Assembly (NCBI GenBank): GCA_029959085.1
Contig: JARWIR010000008.1
Location: 9,424,001-9,488,000 of the forward strand
From: Nemophila menziesii
Lineage: Eukaryota > Streptophyta > Magnoliopsida > Boraginales > Hydrophyllaceae
Length of the DNA: 64,000 bases
Direction of reading: 5' to 3'
Shown: positions 21,893 to 33,100 of the stretch, one piece after another
Layout of the letters: the number at the start of each line of letters is the position of its first letter
Numbering within the stretch: position 1 is the stretch's first letter
Made by a program: the position numbers and the translations under genes
Notes under the pieces: model-generated
What the model saw: only the letters and a program-made list of their open reading frames with translations
Told to the model about the DNA's origin: nothing
Databases searched by the model: none

Positions 21893-23280
21893 ATAATCAT
21901 TGCGGCTTTCATGGAGTAGCCGCCTCCTTTATTCGTGTATTTATATCTGCTTAATATATTTCCCCCACCTTCGTCTAAAATAAAACCTCGACCTGGATTT
22001 GTGCCTTTATAAATATGACCTGCATTCTTAACAGTATTGTTAGTATATTGATAGTTAATGAAGTCTCCATTGACAATAAGATATACTCCATGTTTTAACC
22101 CAAATTCACTCCAATAAATAATCTGAGAGTTCTTATATTCTTGATACTTTTCCCAACCAATCATTAAAACCACCTTCCCATTCTCTCGTTTAATTTTCCC
22201 TCCAAACCTCAACACGCTATGTAGTCTTTTTTTAAGCTTCTTGATTCCTCCATTCTGCCCAAATTGAGTGCGCAGAATATTGTAAATCAATTGAAAGTGT
22301 CCAATCCCTTCTACTTTATACTTCCACTTCCAGTGACCCCCCACCTCTTGCATCATGTAGCCATCTTTATAGCTATAGCCTATTTCGCCACTACCATAAT
22401 CTTGCATCACTTCCTTATACCCCTCCCTCCTTCGGCTGTTATATTGGAAATACATTTGTATCTTCTTCTCCTCTGTTATATCCAATTTACACGTTATGTT
22501 AATTTTTTTTCTACATTCCAAACAACATCCAAATCTAGACGCCTCTTTATTGTTTCCACCTATCCACTTACTCCAGTTCCCCGTCACTATCTGGTGCTGT
22601 AAATTCAACCAATAAAGCCATTGACTTATTTTTTCCTCCAAACCAAAATTGTTTATCAACCCACTGTGTCCCTTTCCTTCCTTCGTTCTCCAAACTTTGT
22701 CCAAATTTAAACCATTACCTCCTCTATTGCACCCATCGGCTCCTACACTCATTATTAGATATCCTCCATTTTTAACCCAAGACATCACTGCTTTTGGAAC
22801 TATCAGCATTGCATTTCTGTGTTTGACCCATTCTTTGAGATAATTACTTCGCATAAAAAAATCGCAGTAAGATTGCTCTCCCAGATCGCAGTTTCCTTTG
22901 GATTGCGTTAGGTTTATCTTTTGCAAATTTTGGTCCAGCCCAGTACTGTCACAAGCCCATTTGAACTTCTCGATGCCAGGATTAATGGTGCCATCCAATC
23001 GAACCATATAATCCTTATGATTCTTACCAATCTTAATGGGGTATCTTGATTCACGCATTAGAAAATAGGAATTAAGGCTAGGGTTTACTTTTGGGACATT
23101 GTAACCTAATTCTTGATAAGGCCCAAAGAGAAGAATACTTATCTCAGAAGCTTCGATCGTTACTCCTTCTTGTTGTTTAATCCATAAGATCTTCGAAAAC
23201 CAAGCAAAATAGATCGAGATTGGAAAGTTTTTGGTGGGATCGAGGAGCCACTCTTCTCTACCGTCAGAAGAAACCTCCAT
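21889..23280 (-). CDS. LINE-2 ORF1, atypical, 463 aa
   Basis: First ORF of LINE-2; its product presumably binds the element RNA. I chose the ATG at 23280 (MEVSSDGREEW); the frame stays open upstream but only from a GTG. The stop overlaps the ORF2 start in ATGA (ATG 21892-21890, TGA 21891-21889), a layout that suits reinitiation after termination. The usual plant LINE ORF1 domains, DUF4283 and a CCHC knuckle, are not visible. What can be seen: an N-terminal DPTKNFPISIYFAWF segment, a cysteine cluster RFGCCLECRKKINITC near the middle, a basic KKLKKRLHSVLRFGGKIKR stretch, and many Trp, Tyr and Gly residues. I do not recognise the fold. It is unlikely to be noise, because the frame is open for 463 codons in the correct place. 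Confidence 0.75.
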   Translation of the reverse strand: MEVSSDGREEWLLDPTKNFPISIYFAWFSKILWIKQQEGVTIEASEISILLFGPYQELGYNVPKVNPSLNSYFLMRESRYPIKIGKNHKDYMVRLDGTINPGIEKFKWACDSTGLDQNLQKINLTQSKGNCDLGEQSYCDFFMRSNYLKEWVKHRNAMLIVPKAVMSWVKNGGYLIMSVGADGCNRGGNGLNLDKVWRTKEGKGHSGLINNFGLEEKISQWLYWLNLQHQIVTGNWSKWIGGNNKEASRFGCCLECRKKINITCKLDITEEKKIQMYFQYNSRRREGYKEVMQDYGSGEIGYSYKDGYMMQEVGGHWKWKYKVEGIGHFQLIYNILRTQFGQNGGIKKLKKRLHSVLRFGGKIKRENGKVVLMIGWEKYQEYKNSQIIYWSEFGLKHGVYLIVNGDFINYQYTNNTVKNAGHIYKGTNPGRGFILDEGGGNILSRYKYTNKGGGYSMKAAMII

Positions 23281-23448
23281 CCCAGAACGGAGCAGTGAGA
23301 AAAGAAAGACAGGAGACACCACCCGTGGTGTCCAACGAACAAAACAAGCGAACAGAAGTGTCTTCTTCGGAAATTAGGGAAGAGAAATCAGTAAACCTAG
23401 GAGAGAGAAGAGAGAGTTTCTTTCTAAGTAAGAGGAATCTTCATATTT

Positions 23449-23469
23449 AAAAACTCAAGCTTCAAATGG
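23449..23469 (+). repeat. Right target duplications of LINE-2 and LINE-1, overlapping
   Basis: 23449-23462 (AAAAACTCAAGCTT) repeats 17672-17685 and closes LINE-2. 23452-23469 (AACTCAAGCTTCAAATGG) repeats 16844-16861 and closes LINE-1. The overlap fixes the order of events: LINE-1 first, LINE-2 second. Confidence 0.92.
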
Positions 23470-24815
23470 AGTTTCTTTAAATATTTTTTTTTTTCTTTTT
23501 TCTTCCTTGCGTTCGATCCTCAATATAATCCCGATAACTCTGATCTCCTGAAATCCATAAGATCACAGTCTCTGTCTCTGTAATCCTCATAAACAACAAA
23601 GTGGCAAATCTTTCTCTCCCCACAAACATATCTGCTGCAATTATAATATCTCCTGGAATACTGGAAATGTAACCACTCAATTTCATCAACATTTACTTCC
23701 ATATAAATATACATCTCCGCATCCAAATATCTATCACCATCCTCAGTAAATATAAGAGCAAGAACATGTGGTTGACGACAACTATCTTTCAGTCGATCAC
23801 ACAACTCACAAGACTGTATTTTTAAATTCCTATCACGCCCTTCACATATGTGTCCTTGTGATATTCATTGGGAAAGACAAAGAATCTCCTTAAGGAATTA
23901 CTGCAAAGCGTTCTAAGATAATTATAAACCGAGATATTTTTTTATTATTTCGTCCAACACCACTGATAATACCACCACATCATCAATTGCCTGATTCCAG
24001 CAAATTAATCGGTATTAGTACGAAATTAGTCTCGATTACTAGAATTGCAGAAGTATTAGGCCTTAAACAGGCTCCGGAAAGGTTGCAAACTTTGCAAAAA
24101 GTAGAGCCGCATGATATATTATCTCTCAAATGATGTTCTCTAACAACTTTAACTACTTTTCCTTGCTTTGTTATTCTTAAAAACTTTTTGCATTGAGTGT
24201 TTTATTCTATTGTTGTTCAAATATTAGGCTTATGGCTACTTCGGAGCTAAATTCCATTTTCATTTTTTTTTTCACGTCTATGCAGGTCACGGTGGAAGTA
24301 GGTGTTGTCGGTTTCGTTTTGCAGATCCAGTACAAGAGCACGTTGAGCCTATACCGGCTGTGTTGGACTTCTTAGAGGTGTTACCGATGAGGTTTCCTTC
24401 TACATCTCTTTCATAAAGTGATGTTAATCCAGGGATGTTGCCTGAATATGGGCGCCAAATGTTCTTCATTTAATGATGCTTACGCAAAAAAATTGTTGTT
24501 GTTCTTTGCGAAACCAGCACTGCTAAATTTCGTGTGTTCAGTGACGCAACCTCTAACGATTGCAGTCTGTCGTCGCTAAATCATAAGTACCTGCAACCGC
24601 TAGTGGTTGCCAAAGAAAAGCAGGTAATAAGAAAAAGAGTAAAACAAAAAAAATTTCAGCGAAACAAAAAGTTTGCAGTAGCGGCTATTTAATTGTCGCT
24701 ACTTGCATAACATTTCTAGCAATCGCTTACGTGCACGCCAAAATATTTCCAAATAATTGGTGTTATAAAATTACCTATCCAATCTTAGTACACATATCTG
24801 ACGACCGATTTAAAG
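23470..24815. other. Gene-less stretch, possible small ORF
   Basis: A minus-strand frame at 23804-23520 (94 codons, starting MCDRLKDSC) is open but matches nothing I know and has no supporting neighbour. A stretch at 24285-24415 begins after an intron-like CTATGCAG and reads CCRFRFADPVQEHVEPIPAV on the plus strand; it may be a scrap of a gene, unidentified. 24480-24770 contains paired GTAGCGGCTATTTAATTGTCGCTAC-like words, a small palindrome of the kind found near transposon ends. Confidence 0.3.
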
Positions 24816-24937
24816 ATCGTAAGCTAGGTTACACAGGAACGGGTGCGGGTGCGGGGAAGTGATGCGATCCGATTCAAGGATTCGGCATCTCTAAAAAAAC
24901 CGATTTGCGAATTCGGTGATATATTTAATTTTCATTT

Positions 24938-24939
<2 letters not shown>

Positions 24940-24987
<48 letters not shown>
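24940..24987. repeat. (AT)24 microsatellite
   Basis: Uninterrupted AT dinucleotides inside the hAT-like element. Confidence 0.9.
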
Positions 24988-24991
<4 letters not shown>

Positions 24992-25264
24992 TTTAAAGTA
25001 GAAAATTATAATATAAATATAATATTATAAAATAAAACACTTCAATTGAAATAGAACAAACAATTAGTTAAACACTTTCTATATTGTATTAAACGGCAAA
25101 ACTTCTGTCGACCGTCGATAGCGATTAGTAAAGGGCCGACTCTTGGTTTTTCACTGCTCTTCTTTTTTTGTTTTCAGAAAACGTAAATAATATTTTTAAT
25201 AAGGGTTTAGTTAATATAAACTTTTAAATATTCAATTTAACCCCTTAAATTTTATAAATTTATA

Positions 25265-25779
25265 CTCCCTCCGTTTTAAAATATTTGTCCACTTTGCTTT
25301 TCACACGAATTAAAAAAACTAATGATTACAAACCCTATTACTCCCTCCGTTCCACTTAAATTGTCCACTTACTAAAATTAATGTTCCAAATATATTGTCC
25401 ACTTAGAAGTCCAAGACACTTTTTTAACTACTATTTCCACTATTACCCTTATTAAAATATTAAAATTTATATTTCCAATACACATTTAAGATATCAAGAT
25501 ACTTTATTAGGGGTATTTTTGTAATGGTAAATGCATTTATTATGTTTCTTAATATATGTGAAAAGCTAAGTGGACAATTTAAGTGGAACGGAGGGAGTAC
25601 AAAATTACCCTTCATAAAGTGTCTTGATATCTTAAATGTGTATTGGAAATATAAATTTTAATTTTTTAATAGGGGTAGTAATGGAAAAAATTAGGAAAAA
25701 GTGTCTTGAAATACTAAGTGGACAAACATTTTGAAACACTAATTTTAGTAAGTGGACAAACATTTTGAAACGGAGGGAG
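25265..25779. mobile_element. Outer Stowaway/Tc1-Mariner-like MITE
   Basis: TIRs CTCCCTCCGTTTTAAAATATTTGTCCAC and its inverse, flanked by TA on both sides (25263-25264, 25780-25781). Length is 515 bp, or about 256 bp without the MITE inserted in it. The CTCCCTCCGT terminus is typical of a very common plant MITE group. Confidence 0.88.
25341..25597. mobile_element. Inner Stowaway/Tc1-Mariner-like MITE
   Basis: 257 bp, TIRs CTCCCTCCGTTCCACTTAAA and its inverse, TA duplications at 25339-25340 and 25598-25599. Its interior (AAGACACTTTTT, GATATCTTAAATGTGTATTGG on the other strand) matches the outer MITE, so a family member inserted into a sibling. Confidence 0.88.
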
Positions 25780-25984
25780 TAAATTAGATCTTAAAAAAAT
25801 TAAATGACACTTCCGAAAAGAATCCTAGCACGGAAGCGCCGCTTCCGAAAATGGTCAACGCTTCCGAATTCGTTGACTTAAGGATTCGCGAATCCGAGAA
25901 AATCCGAGGAGAATCGCTTCCGATTCCGTATCCGATTTGCGATTCGTCGCCGTTTTGAAGAATCCGTGCAACATAGATTGTAAG

Positions 25985-26745
25985 TTAGTCCTATCACAAT
26001 ATAAACCCTAAAAGACTTCTTCTTTTGTTTTGTTTGAAATCTGAAACCCTCCCCTTCTTTTTCCCTTTTTCTTTGTTGATTTACATCATTTCAGAATCTC
26101 ACCCCCGTATTAAAACCCTTCCCTTGTTGTTTTAAATCTCCGAATCTCGGCCAAATTTTCTAAGAGCCTTCATCGTCTTCCGCCGTTGTTCTTCATTATT
26201 TCAACCGTCGTCTGAGCAATTTCACCGTTCTCCCAACGCTCTTCCGCATCCATCAAGTTTTCCATTAAACCTATATCAAGTAAAATTTATGATTTTGTGT
26301 TTTTAATTACTTTTGTTTGTTTTTTTAATTATATTAGTAATTGTTCTTTTAATTCGTAATTATTTGGTTAATTAGTTTAGAAATCGTTAGTTGATTGTGG
26401 TTGTTGGGTTTACTATATTGAATTTTGAATTAGGGATTTTAGTTGGATTTTTTGCGAAAATGCGAAGCATATAGGTGGTTTTAGCTGCATTTTTGAAAGT
26501 TTGTGTTGCTAAATTGTTGTTTCCAAAATGGATGGGGTTTTTATACTTTTTTTTGAACAATTGGGGGGGACAAATAGGATATATTGGGGAGTTGAGGGAG
26601 GTGGTATCACTTTTTAAGAAAATTAGGGGGCAATAATTGTACTACGAGGAGAGTATTGCGTGAAATTGTGGTTTATCCTAAGGCGAATAATTATACTAGG
26701 GGGAGGGTGTTGATTAGTGAGAGGGGTATATACGTTTTTCCAAAT
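25985..26745. other. Gene-less stretch, pyrimidine-rich start
   Basis: 25990-26280 is C/T-rich, with ATATAAACCCTAAAAGAC and CCGCCGTTGTTCTTC, and looks like a plant 5' leader. No open frame follows, so a promoter or leader fragment is only a guess. The rest is T/G-rich without a gene. Confidence 0.25.
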
Positions 26746-27303
26746 ATTTTAGGGGTTTTGGTTCGCATTTTTTGAATAATATATGGGTCGGGTGCAATTT
26801 TTGTTTAAGATAGGTATGGTGTGCAAATTATAAGGGTTGGGGTGAATTTTTTATTAATGTGGGGGTTGTTGTGCAAATTATGAATACTCTAGCTGATGTA
26901 GTGCAAACATTTGAAAAATATAGGGACCGAGTTTCAAATTTGAATAAATATAGAGATTGAGTTGCAAATTTTGAATAATGTAAGGGATGGGGTGCATATT
27001 TTGAATAAAATAGGGGTTGGGGTGCAAAATTTTAATAATATAAGGGACTTCTTTACATTTATTTGAGTAATATATGGGCTAGAGACCTAAAGCGCAATTT
27101 TATATAATATATAGACTTCTTTATATTTATTATAATAATATAGAGGCTAGGGACCTAAAGTGAAATTTTGAATAGTATAGGGACTTATTTGCATTTATTT
27201 TAGTAATATAGGGGCTAGGGACATAAAATGCGCTTTTAAATAATATAGGGGCCTAAACTGAAATTTTGGACTTCTTTGCATTTATTTGAGTAATATAGGA
27301 GTT
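26746..27303 (+). repeat. Degenerate minisatellite, units about 40-60 bp
   Basis: Repeats of AATATAGGGGTTGGGGTGCAAATTTTGA and of AATATAGGGGCTAGGGACCTAAA, with GGACTTCTTTGCATTTATTTGAGT between. About ten eroded units. A related theme (GGGACCAATAGTGCAA) occurs at 57588-57895. Confidence 0.7.
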
Positions 27304-27990
27304 AGAGGACCGAAAAAACCGAACCGAAAAAACCGTTCGGTTCGGTATATAATTTTTTAAAAACCAAAAAGTTCGGTTCGGTACGGTTTTTCTATGCTAA
27401 ACCAAACCGAAAAACCAAAGCAAAAAATAATATAAAAACTAAAACATTCTTGAATTTAATTTAAATTCTTGAAAAGATTATGTCAATGAGATAGAAAAGA
27501 GATTTATTTTTTAAAACAAAAATATTCATATATGACATGCATCGCCCCTAAAAATGTTATAATATGCAACATATTTTTACATAAGTCATTAGTCGATATA
27601 TTTTAAAAAATCATTCGTTTATTAATATATGTTGAAGGTAAAGCATACACATTAAATCTTATAAGTTTTCCTTTGATATTATTTGTTTAAGACTAATATA
27701 ATATTTGATTTCAAAATGCAATTTCCTATATGGGTCAATAAAATGAAAATCAAACACCTCATATATGGATTTTCTAGAAATAAATATATCCAACTATCGA
27801 ATTAAACATATACCAAAACCGGAAAAAAACCGAACCGAACATATAGCGAACCAAAAACCGATGAAACCGAACCGATGAAAACCGTTTGCTTCGCTACCGA
27901 CCCCTTTAAAAACCGAATCATTCGGTTTCGGTTTCGGTTTCGGTTACGGCAAAAAAACAAACCGAACCGAACCGTGCTCTCACCCCTAGT
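27304..27990. repeat. CCGAAC-rich element, probable non-autonomous TIR transposon
   Basis: Both ends are packed with GGTTCGGTTCGG / CCGAACCGAA words in inverted arrangement: AACCGAACCG and CGGTTCGGTA at 27310-27345, and GGTTTCGGTTTCGG then AACCGAACCGAACCG at 27925-27974. The right end reads GTGCTCTCACCCCTAG. No clear target duplication, so the boundaries are approximate. No coding region. Confidence 0.5.
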
Positions 27991-29580
27991 ATTTAGAGAC
28001 TTCCCTTTGTTCTTTATCTTTATTGTATCGGGACGATACAACTTTGAGTTGGGGGTCTTGATATCTCCTTGTTTGTGATATAATAATCTAGGTTGGAGAT
28101 ATCATTTTAGGTGTATTGGAGTTATTAATTATATATTTTTATTCGTATTTTGATAATTTCCTATTTCTTGTCTTGATTTGATGATTTATTATTTTTAGAG
28201 TATATTGGGTTTAATTTGTTTGTTAATATGAAGTTTTAAATATATATGGAAGTTAATTAGATTCCAAATCAATTCTAAAGAGATAAGGAAAGAAGATATG
28301 CATGGAAATTTGAGATAAAAGGAAGTAGAGATAAATTAGGAACTGAAAAGTTGCCAAGTAAATTTGAAATTCTGCATCCACGTCCACTAAAGTGAAGATA
28401 AATTAAAATAGGCTGGGAATTTGGACGAGCAATCTAAAGAAAACGTGTATATCTTTTCAACTCGGTCGTTTCGATATAAAGTAGCCGAAAATCGGACCAA
28501 TAACGAAGGAGTTACGACCAGAACAAAACAACAGCAGTTTATCATAACTCTTATATTTTAGGAATCTAATTTGATTTGGAAAAGAGTCCAATTACTTGCC
28601 TCCTACTCCAAGATTTCGACCTATGGCTTCCTTAACACCTATAATATTTGTAAAACTTGTCCTTTCTTCTCCACAATTAATCCTTAGTATTATTCATCAT
28701 AAAAGTCATTTAAGAGAAGTAAATTGACAGTTTGTACCTTTATTTTAGTTTATTTCTTTCTAATATGAACTAATTTTCTCATAGCTTGGGTTTTGCATAT
28801 GTATAATATTTGAATTCTATTTTCTTCTATCTAATTTTGTTTGGGAAAACTATTTTAACTTGATTCTAGCTTATTAACCATATGTTTATTTATGTGATTT
28901 GATTTATTGTCTGTCTTGATCCTGATCAAATTATGGTTGTGCTAATAGTAGTTAAATGGTCACCCGGAAGGGGTGTCTAATTATTGGAACATCACATAAG
29001 CGTCTAGTTTGTTGTAGTGATCCGGAAGGGCTTGCCTAACTAAATAATCATTAGGGTTTGAGATTTAATCACCGATCATTATTTGCAGGGTCCCCTTACC
29101 CAAGTCCCCTGGTAATTGTTAGGTCGCCTCTTAAGTCCACCCGGAAGGGGATTAGGAGGAATATAGAATCATGACTACTTATCTAAGAGTTTTAATCACC
29201 CTTATTAACTAGTAGAAGAAATAGAAGGATTAATTCATACTAGCAAAACCTGAGTTATACTTTCTCATATATTCTTACATCTTTTTATTTATTGTCTTTA
29301 GTTTAATTTAGTTGATCACTATTCTCTCAATCATTATTATTTAATTTTATTGTCTTTTAATTTATTAACTATTAATTACTACGCTATTATGTTGACCCAT
29401 TCGTATAACACACAAAGTCCTTAAGAACGAATCTTTCTTTATTATTAAAACTAATGTACGACCTTTGATACTTGCAGTGAGTACCGTGTTTAGTGTAGGG
29501 TGTTAGTGCATCATTTATTATCTGTTATTATCTTATTTTTATTACACCTTAGGCGACACCACATGTTTGAATATTTGCAC
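27991..29580 (+). repeat. LTR-like region with three CCCGGAAGGG words
   Basis: ACCCGGAAGGGG at 28963 and 29139 and a variant TCCGGAAGGGC at 29021 lie in a layout common to long LTRs of plant Ty3/gypsy-type elements. The 3' edge (ATACTTGCAGTGAGTACCG, 29471) resembles 14935-14960. I see no PBS, partner LTR or protein, so this could be a solo LTR. Class by resemblance only. Confidence 0.35.
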
Positions 29581-30171
29581 CAGATGCAACGAGCACCCGA
29601 AGGGAATTATGGGAAGGGTGGCATGCAATGTTGCAGGCCTTGAACAAAGCCTTCTAAAATTACAAACATCAGCACATGAGCTTTAAACTCTGATTGTGAA
29701 AGTCTTAGTACATTTACATGAACTCTTGAACATATCAGACACCAGGGCTGGTTACGCGTATCGTTAGCAAAAATAGGTACTTTAGAGCTTAAATTTCTAG
29801 AAACAATGACACGTTATACAGAGAGAAAACACACGATCTATGAGCCGGATAAACATAAACTCAACCGGGGCTTTTTGCGTAAAGGTGCAAAACTCGACAC
29901 GATGAATTTATTCGGATTAAGGGAAGGAGCGCGGCGATAGTTTAATTATATAAGTGGGAAATATGATTGTGAGATGGATGAAACCAATGTCTGTCGAAGA
30001 ATGTTATGAATCTAACCTTCCAAGAGCAGGGTCTGGTAGTGTATTCCGAGATACAAATAGGTACTTCTTATTTGGATCTTTAAGAGATTGCGTAGTAGTT
30101 TTAGCTTTCCACTCCGAGGGTTGTGCTTTTTGAATGGTCTTAAATTGGAAGTGGATCAGGGGTATGACATG
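29581..30171. other. Gene-less stretch downstream of the LINE-3 frame
   Basis: No recognisable protein in six frames. It may include 3' sequence of the LINE-3 relic, because the open LINE-3 frame stops near 30172, but no poly(A) or target duplication is visible. Confidence 0.3.
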
Positions 30172-33100
30172 TTACCTATTGGACCAGGGTTGAAGTATAT
30201 GCATTAGTGAAGGGCAGTGCGAATTCCCATCATGATCTGTAGTTGAATGCGACTGTAGTGCGCCACATGCAGAAGCCATCCCATGAACCTCTTGACCTGC
30301 TGTCATATAACTATTGCGCCTCCTTCCAGCCGCGATGAAGTCCTGTTGTCCAGTCTGATCCTCCTGGTGTTGTAACCGATTAAAAACAAGTTGTAGCTGA
30401 GGAGTATTACAGACTGCAACCTGCTGCTGCTGCTGCCTATGCTGTAGATCTCACCGCCTAGGCGCCTCCTAGGCGTCAACTCTCCCCTTACCCGCTTACG
30501 CCTAGTTAAAATTCTAGGCGTTTTTTCCTAGCGTCTTAGTCGCTGTCGAATAGGCGCCTAGCCCGTCTAAGCGCTGACTAATGGCAAAAAGTGGTCGCCT
30601 AGGCCCCGATTAATGGAAAAACATGCACATATAGGTCTTCTTGTTATTTTTCTTATTCTCGAGAATTCTTTAATTGATATTATAACTCAATTCTTAGTAT
30701 TTTCATATTTATTATAGTGTTGTTAGATGAATTTTATGACTTAAATAGTTAAAATTGCTATAATTATTACATATATTACTAAATGTACAAAATTACACAG
30801 CGGGATTCAAACTGTATAATTCTGCCTAGGCCCCGTGTAATCCCGCCTAGGCGCTAGGCCCCGGTCGACCGCCTAGGCCGCAAAACTGAGATCTACAACA
30901 TAGGCTGCTGCTCGACCTGCAACCCATAGGACCATTCCTCCTGGAAACCAGCACCAGCCTGTTGTCCCAATCCCCTGCTCGCACTTCCAAGGTCCAACAC
31001 CACCTCCTTTCTTAGTAACTTCCTTATCTCCTTCACATAAACATAGTCCCGAGAAAGGTTTAAAAAAATTTCTTCACCTTCCCCGCACCATGGACAATTA
31101 CCAAAAATTTCTAACTCACGGTTTCGTATATTTTCCTTGGTCGTCATTCTATCTAACGTCTCTCTCCACAGTAGATCCCGTATTCTCAGAGGACACTTGA
31201 GTTTCCAAATTTTGTCCCAATTAACCTCAACATTAACTCCACTAGTATCATGATTCCACACGGCCATTTCACAGAGTATTTACCATTAAGTTCATGTATT
31301 CAAGAAATCTTGTCCCTATCTTCTTCCCCACCTCTCGCTCTACAACCCGTGATCTCAAGTAACTTGGAAGAAGGTGTTGAAATAACTCCCAATCCCATGA
31401 TATATCATCACGTAAATAATCACTAGCCATACTTAATCGTTCACTACTCTTAAATTCTCCCATAACATGATTCATAAGGGGAGAATATCCAACCCACAAA
31501 TCAAACCAAAAAGAAATGTTCTTACCATTCTGTAAGAGCCACCGGGATCCCCATCTTAATACGTCAATACCTTCCACGATGACCCTACCCATACGTGAAT
31601 CGGTCTATTTACTTGTGTACTGAAGAATGCTTGTCTTGAAGTATTTTTGTCCCATCACAATAGGCCAAATGGTAGCCTCCTCGTGAACCAGCTTCCAACT
31701 CAACTTACTCAAAAGTGCTCTATTCATATCTTCTGCCAAGCAAAGTCCAAGTCCACCCATACTTTTAGGCCTACACAAGTCTTTCCAAGCTACCCAATTG
31801 ATGCATTTATGATCCTCTGTATAACCCCAAATGAACTCCCTTCGTATTCTGTTGATCTCTTGGCAAACATAAGATGGTAATTTCTCTACTTGCATAATAT
31901 ACATATGTGTCGCGCTTAGAATAGATTGGGCTAAAGTTATGCGACCCGCTAATGAAAAAGTATTTCCCTCCCATTTGGCCAACTTTTTTTGTAAATCATT
32001 CATAATCTCTCCATAAAAACCTCTTGGTCTACGCTCTAAAAGGATAGGAGTACTAAGATATTTTCCGAGCTCTTCGCTCACTTGATAGCCACTGCACACC
32101 GTGATGTTTTCGGCCATGTCCTCATCCACATTCTTCAAAAAATAGATCATATACTTCTCTTTGCTATATGTTAGACCCGCGTCACGGAAAAACAAATCCA
32201 GGGTGTCCTGATTATCTGTGAAAAGGTACAGGGTTTGAATCCCCTCCCTGAACATGGGTAACCTAGTTTTATATCAACCTCGCTCACAAGTACTATATTG
32301 TCTATCGTGGATCGGTGTGGTAATAAACTACTTAGAAAAGGGCCAATGTAGTCTGCCAGAATGGGTCACAATCTATTCACCAAGACCTTTATACAAATCT
32401 TATAACTCACATTAATCAAACTAATTGGGCGAAACTGCGTGATATATTACAGGCTTCCCAACTTAGGGATGAGATGGATAAGAGTCCCAAGCGCCTCTTT
32501 TGGGAATCTACCTACCGCAAGCGCATATCTAAACATGTCACAAACTGCTGGTCCCACAATATCCCATCACTTTTGATAGAAGCCCACTGTCATCCCATTT
32601 GGACCCGGTGTCTTATGAGGTGTCATCTAGAAAACTACAATACAGACATCTTCATTCGAAATATCACTATTAAGTTTCTCAGTGTCTCCTATCATGAAGG
32701 CTAAGAGTCTAGGAAGTTTGAAATGGCTCGGTGTGTCCACCTCAAGTGAAAAAAGATCCTTGAAGAAACCCTCAACCCAAACCTTCTCTGCCTCACTGTC
32801 TAAAATCCAATCTTGTTTATCATCTCTAATATGCAGGTTATCATTCTTCTCTCTCTTAACTTGCGACGCACGGTGGTAATATTCGTATTTCTCTCGCCTG
32901 AATTGACCCATTCCATGTGTGATCTTTGGATCCAAAAAGTCTTTTCCTGCTCAAGAATGTTCTCGTACTCTGTATTCAACCTCTTCTCCAATCTGACAAG
33001 AAAAAAATTGTACGACTGTTGCAACGCCCTCTGAATACCTATAATACGTGCAAGTAGTCTATTCTTCTGTCGAAAAATGTGTCCAAATGTCTCAACTTTC

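Larger units (their letters stand above)
17684..23448 (-). mobile_element. LINE-2: near full-length plant LINE
   Basis: A 5.77 kb non-LTR retrotransposon on the minus strand: 5' UTR about 23448-23281, ORF1 23280-21889, ORF2 21892-17761, 3' poly(A) seen as T33 at 17684-17716. It is flanked by AAAAACTCAAGCTT at 17672-17685 and 23449-23462, a 14-bp duplication that overlaps the poly(A) and duplication of LINE-1. The 5' end therefore looks complete. The only obvious defect is a frameshift in ORF2 at an A6 run (19389-19394). Confidence 0.92.
24824..25976. mobile_element. Non-autonomous TIR element (hAT-like), outer layer of a triple nest
   Basis: Ends CTAGGTTACACAGG and, inverted, CTATGTTGCACGG. 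Flanking 8-bp copies ATCGTAAG (24816-24823) and ATTGTAAG (25977-25984) differ at one base. The 8-bp duplication suggests the hAT superfamily. The interior has GATTCG-type repeats near both ends, a (TA)n tract, and the two nested MITEs at 25265-25779. No transposase. Confidence 0.7.

Noticed and set aside
22264..22843. Plus-strand frames opposite LINE-2 ORF1
   Set aside because: ORF1 is open for 463 codons on the minus strand in the right position; the plus frames are shorter, low-complexity shadows.
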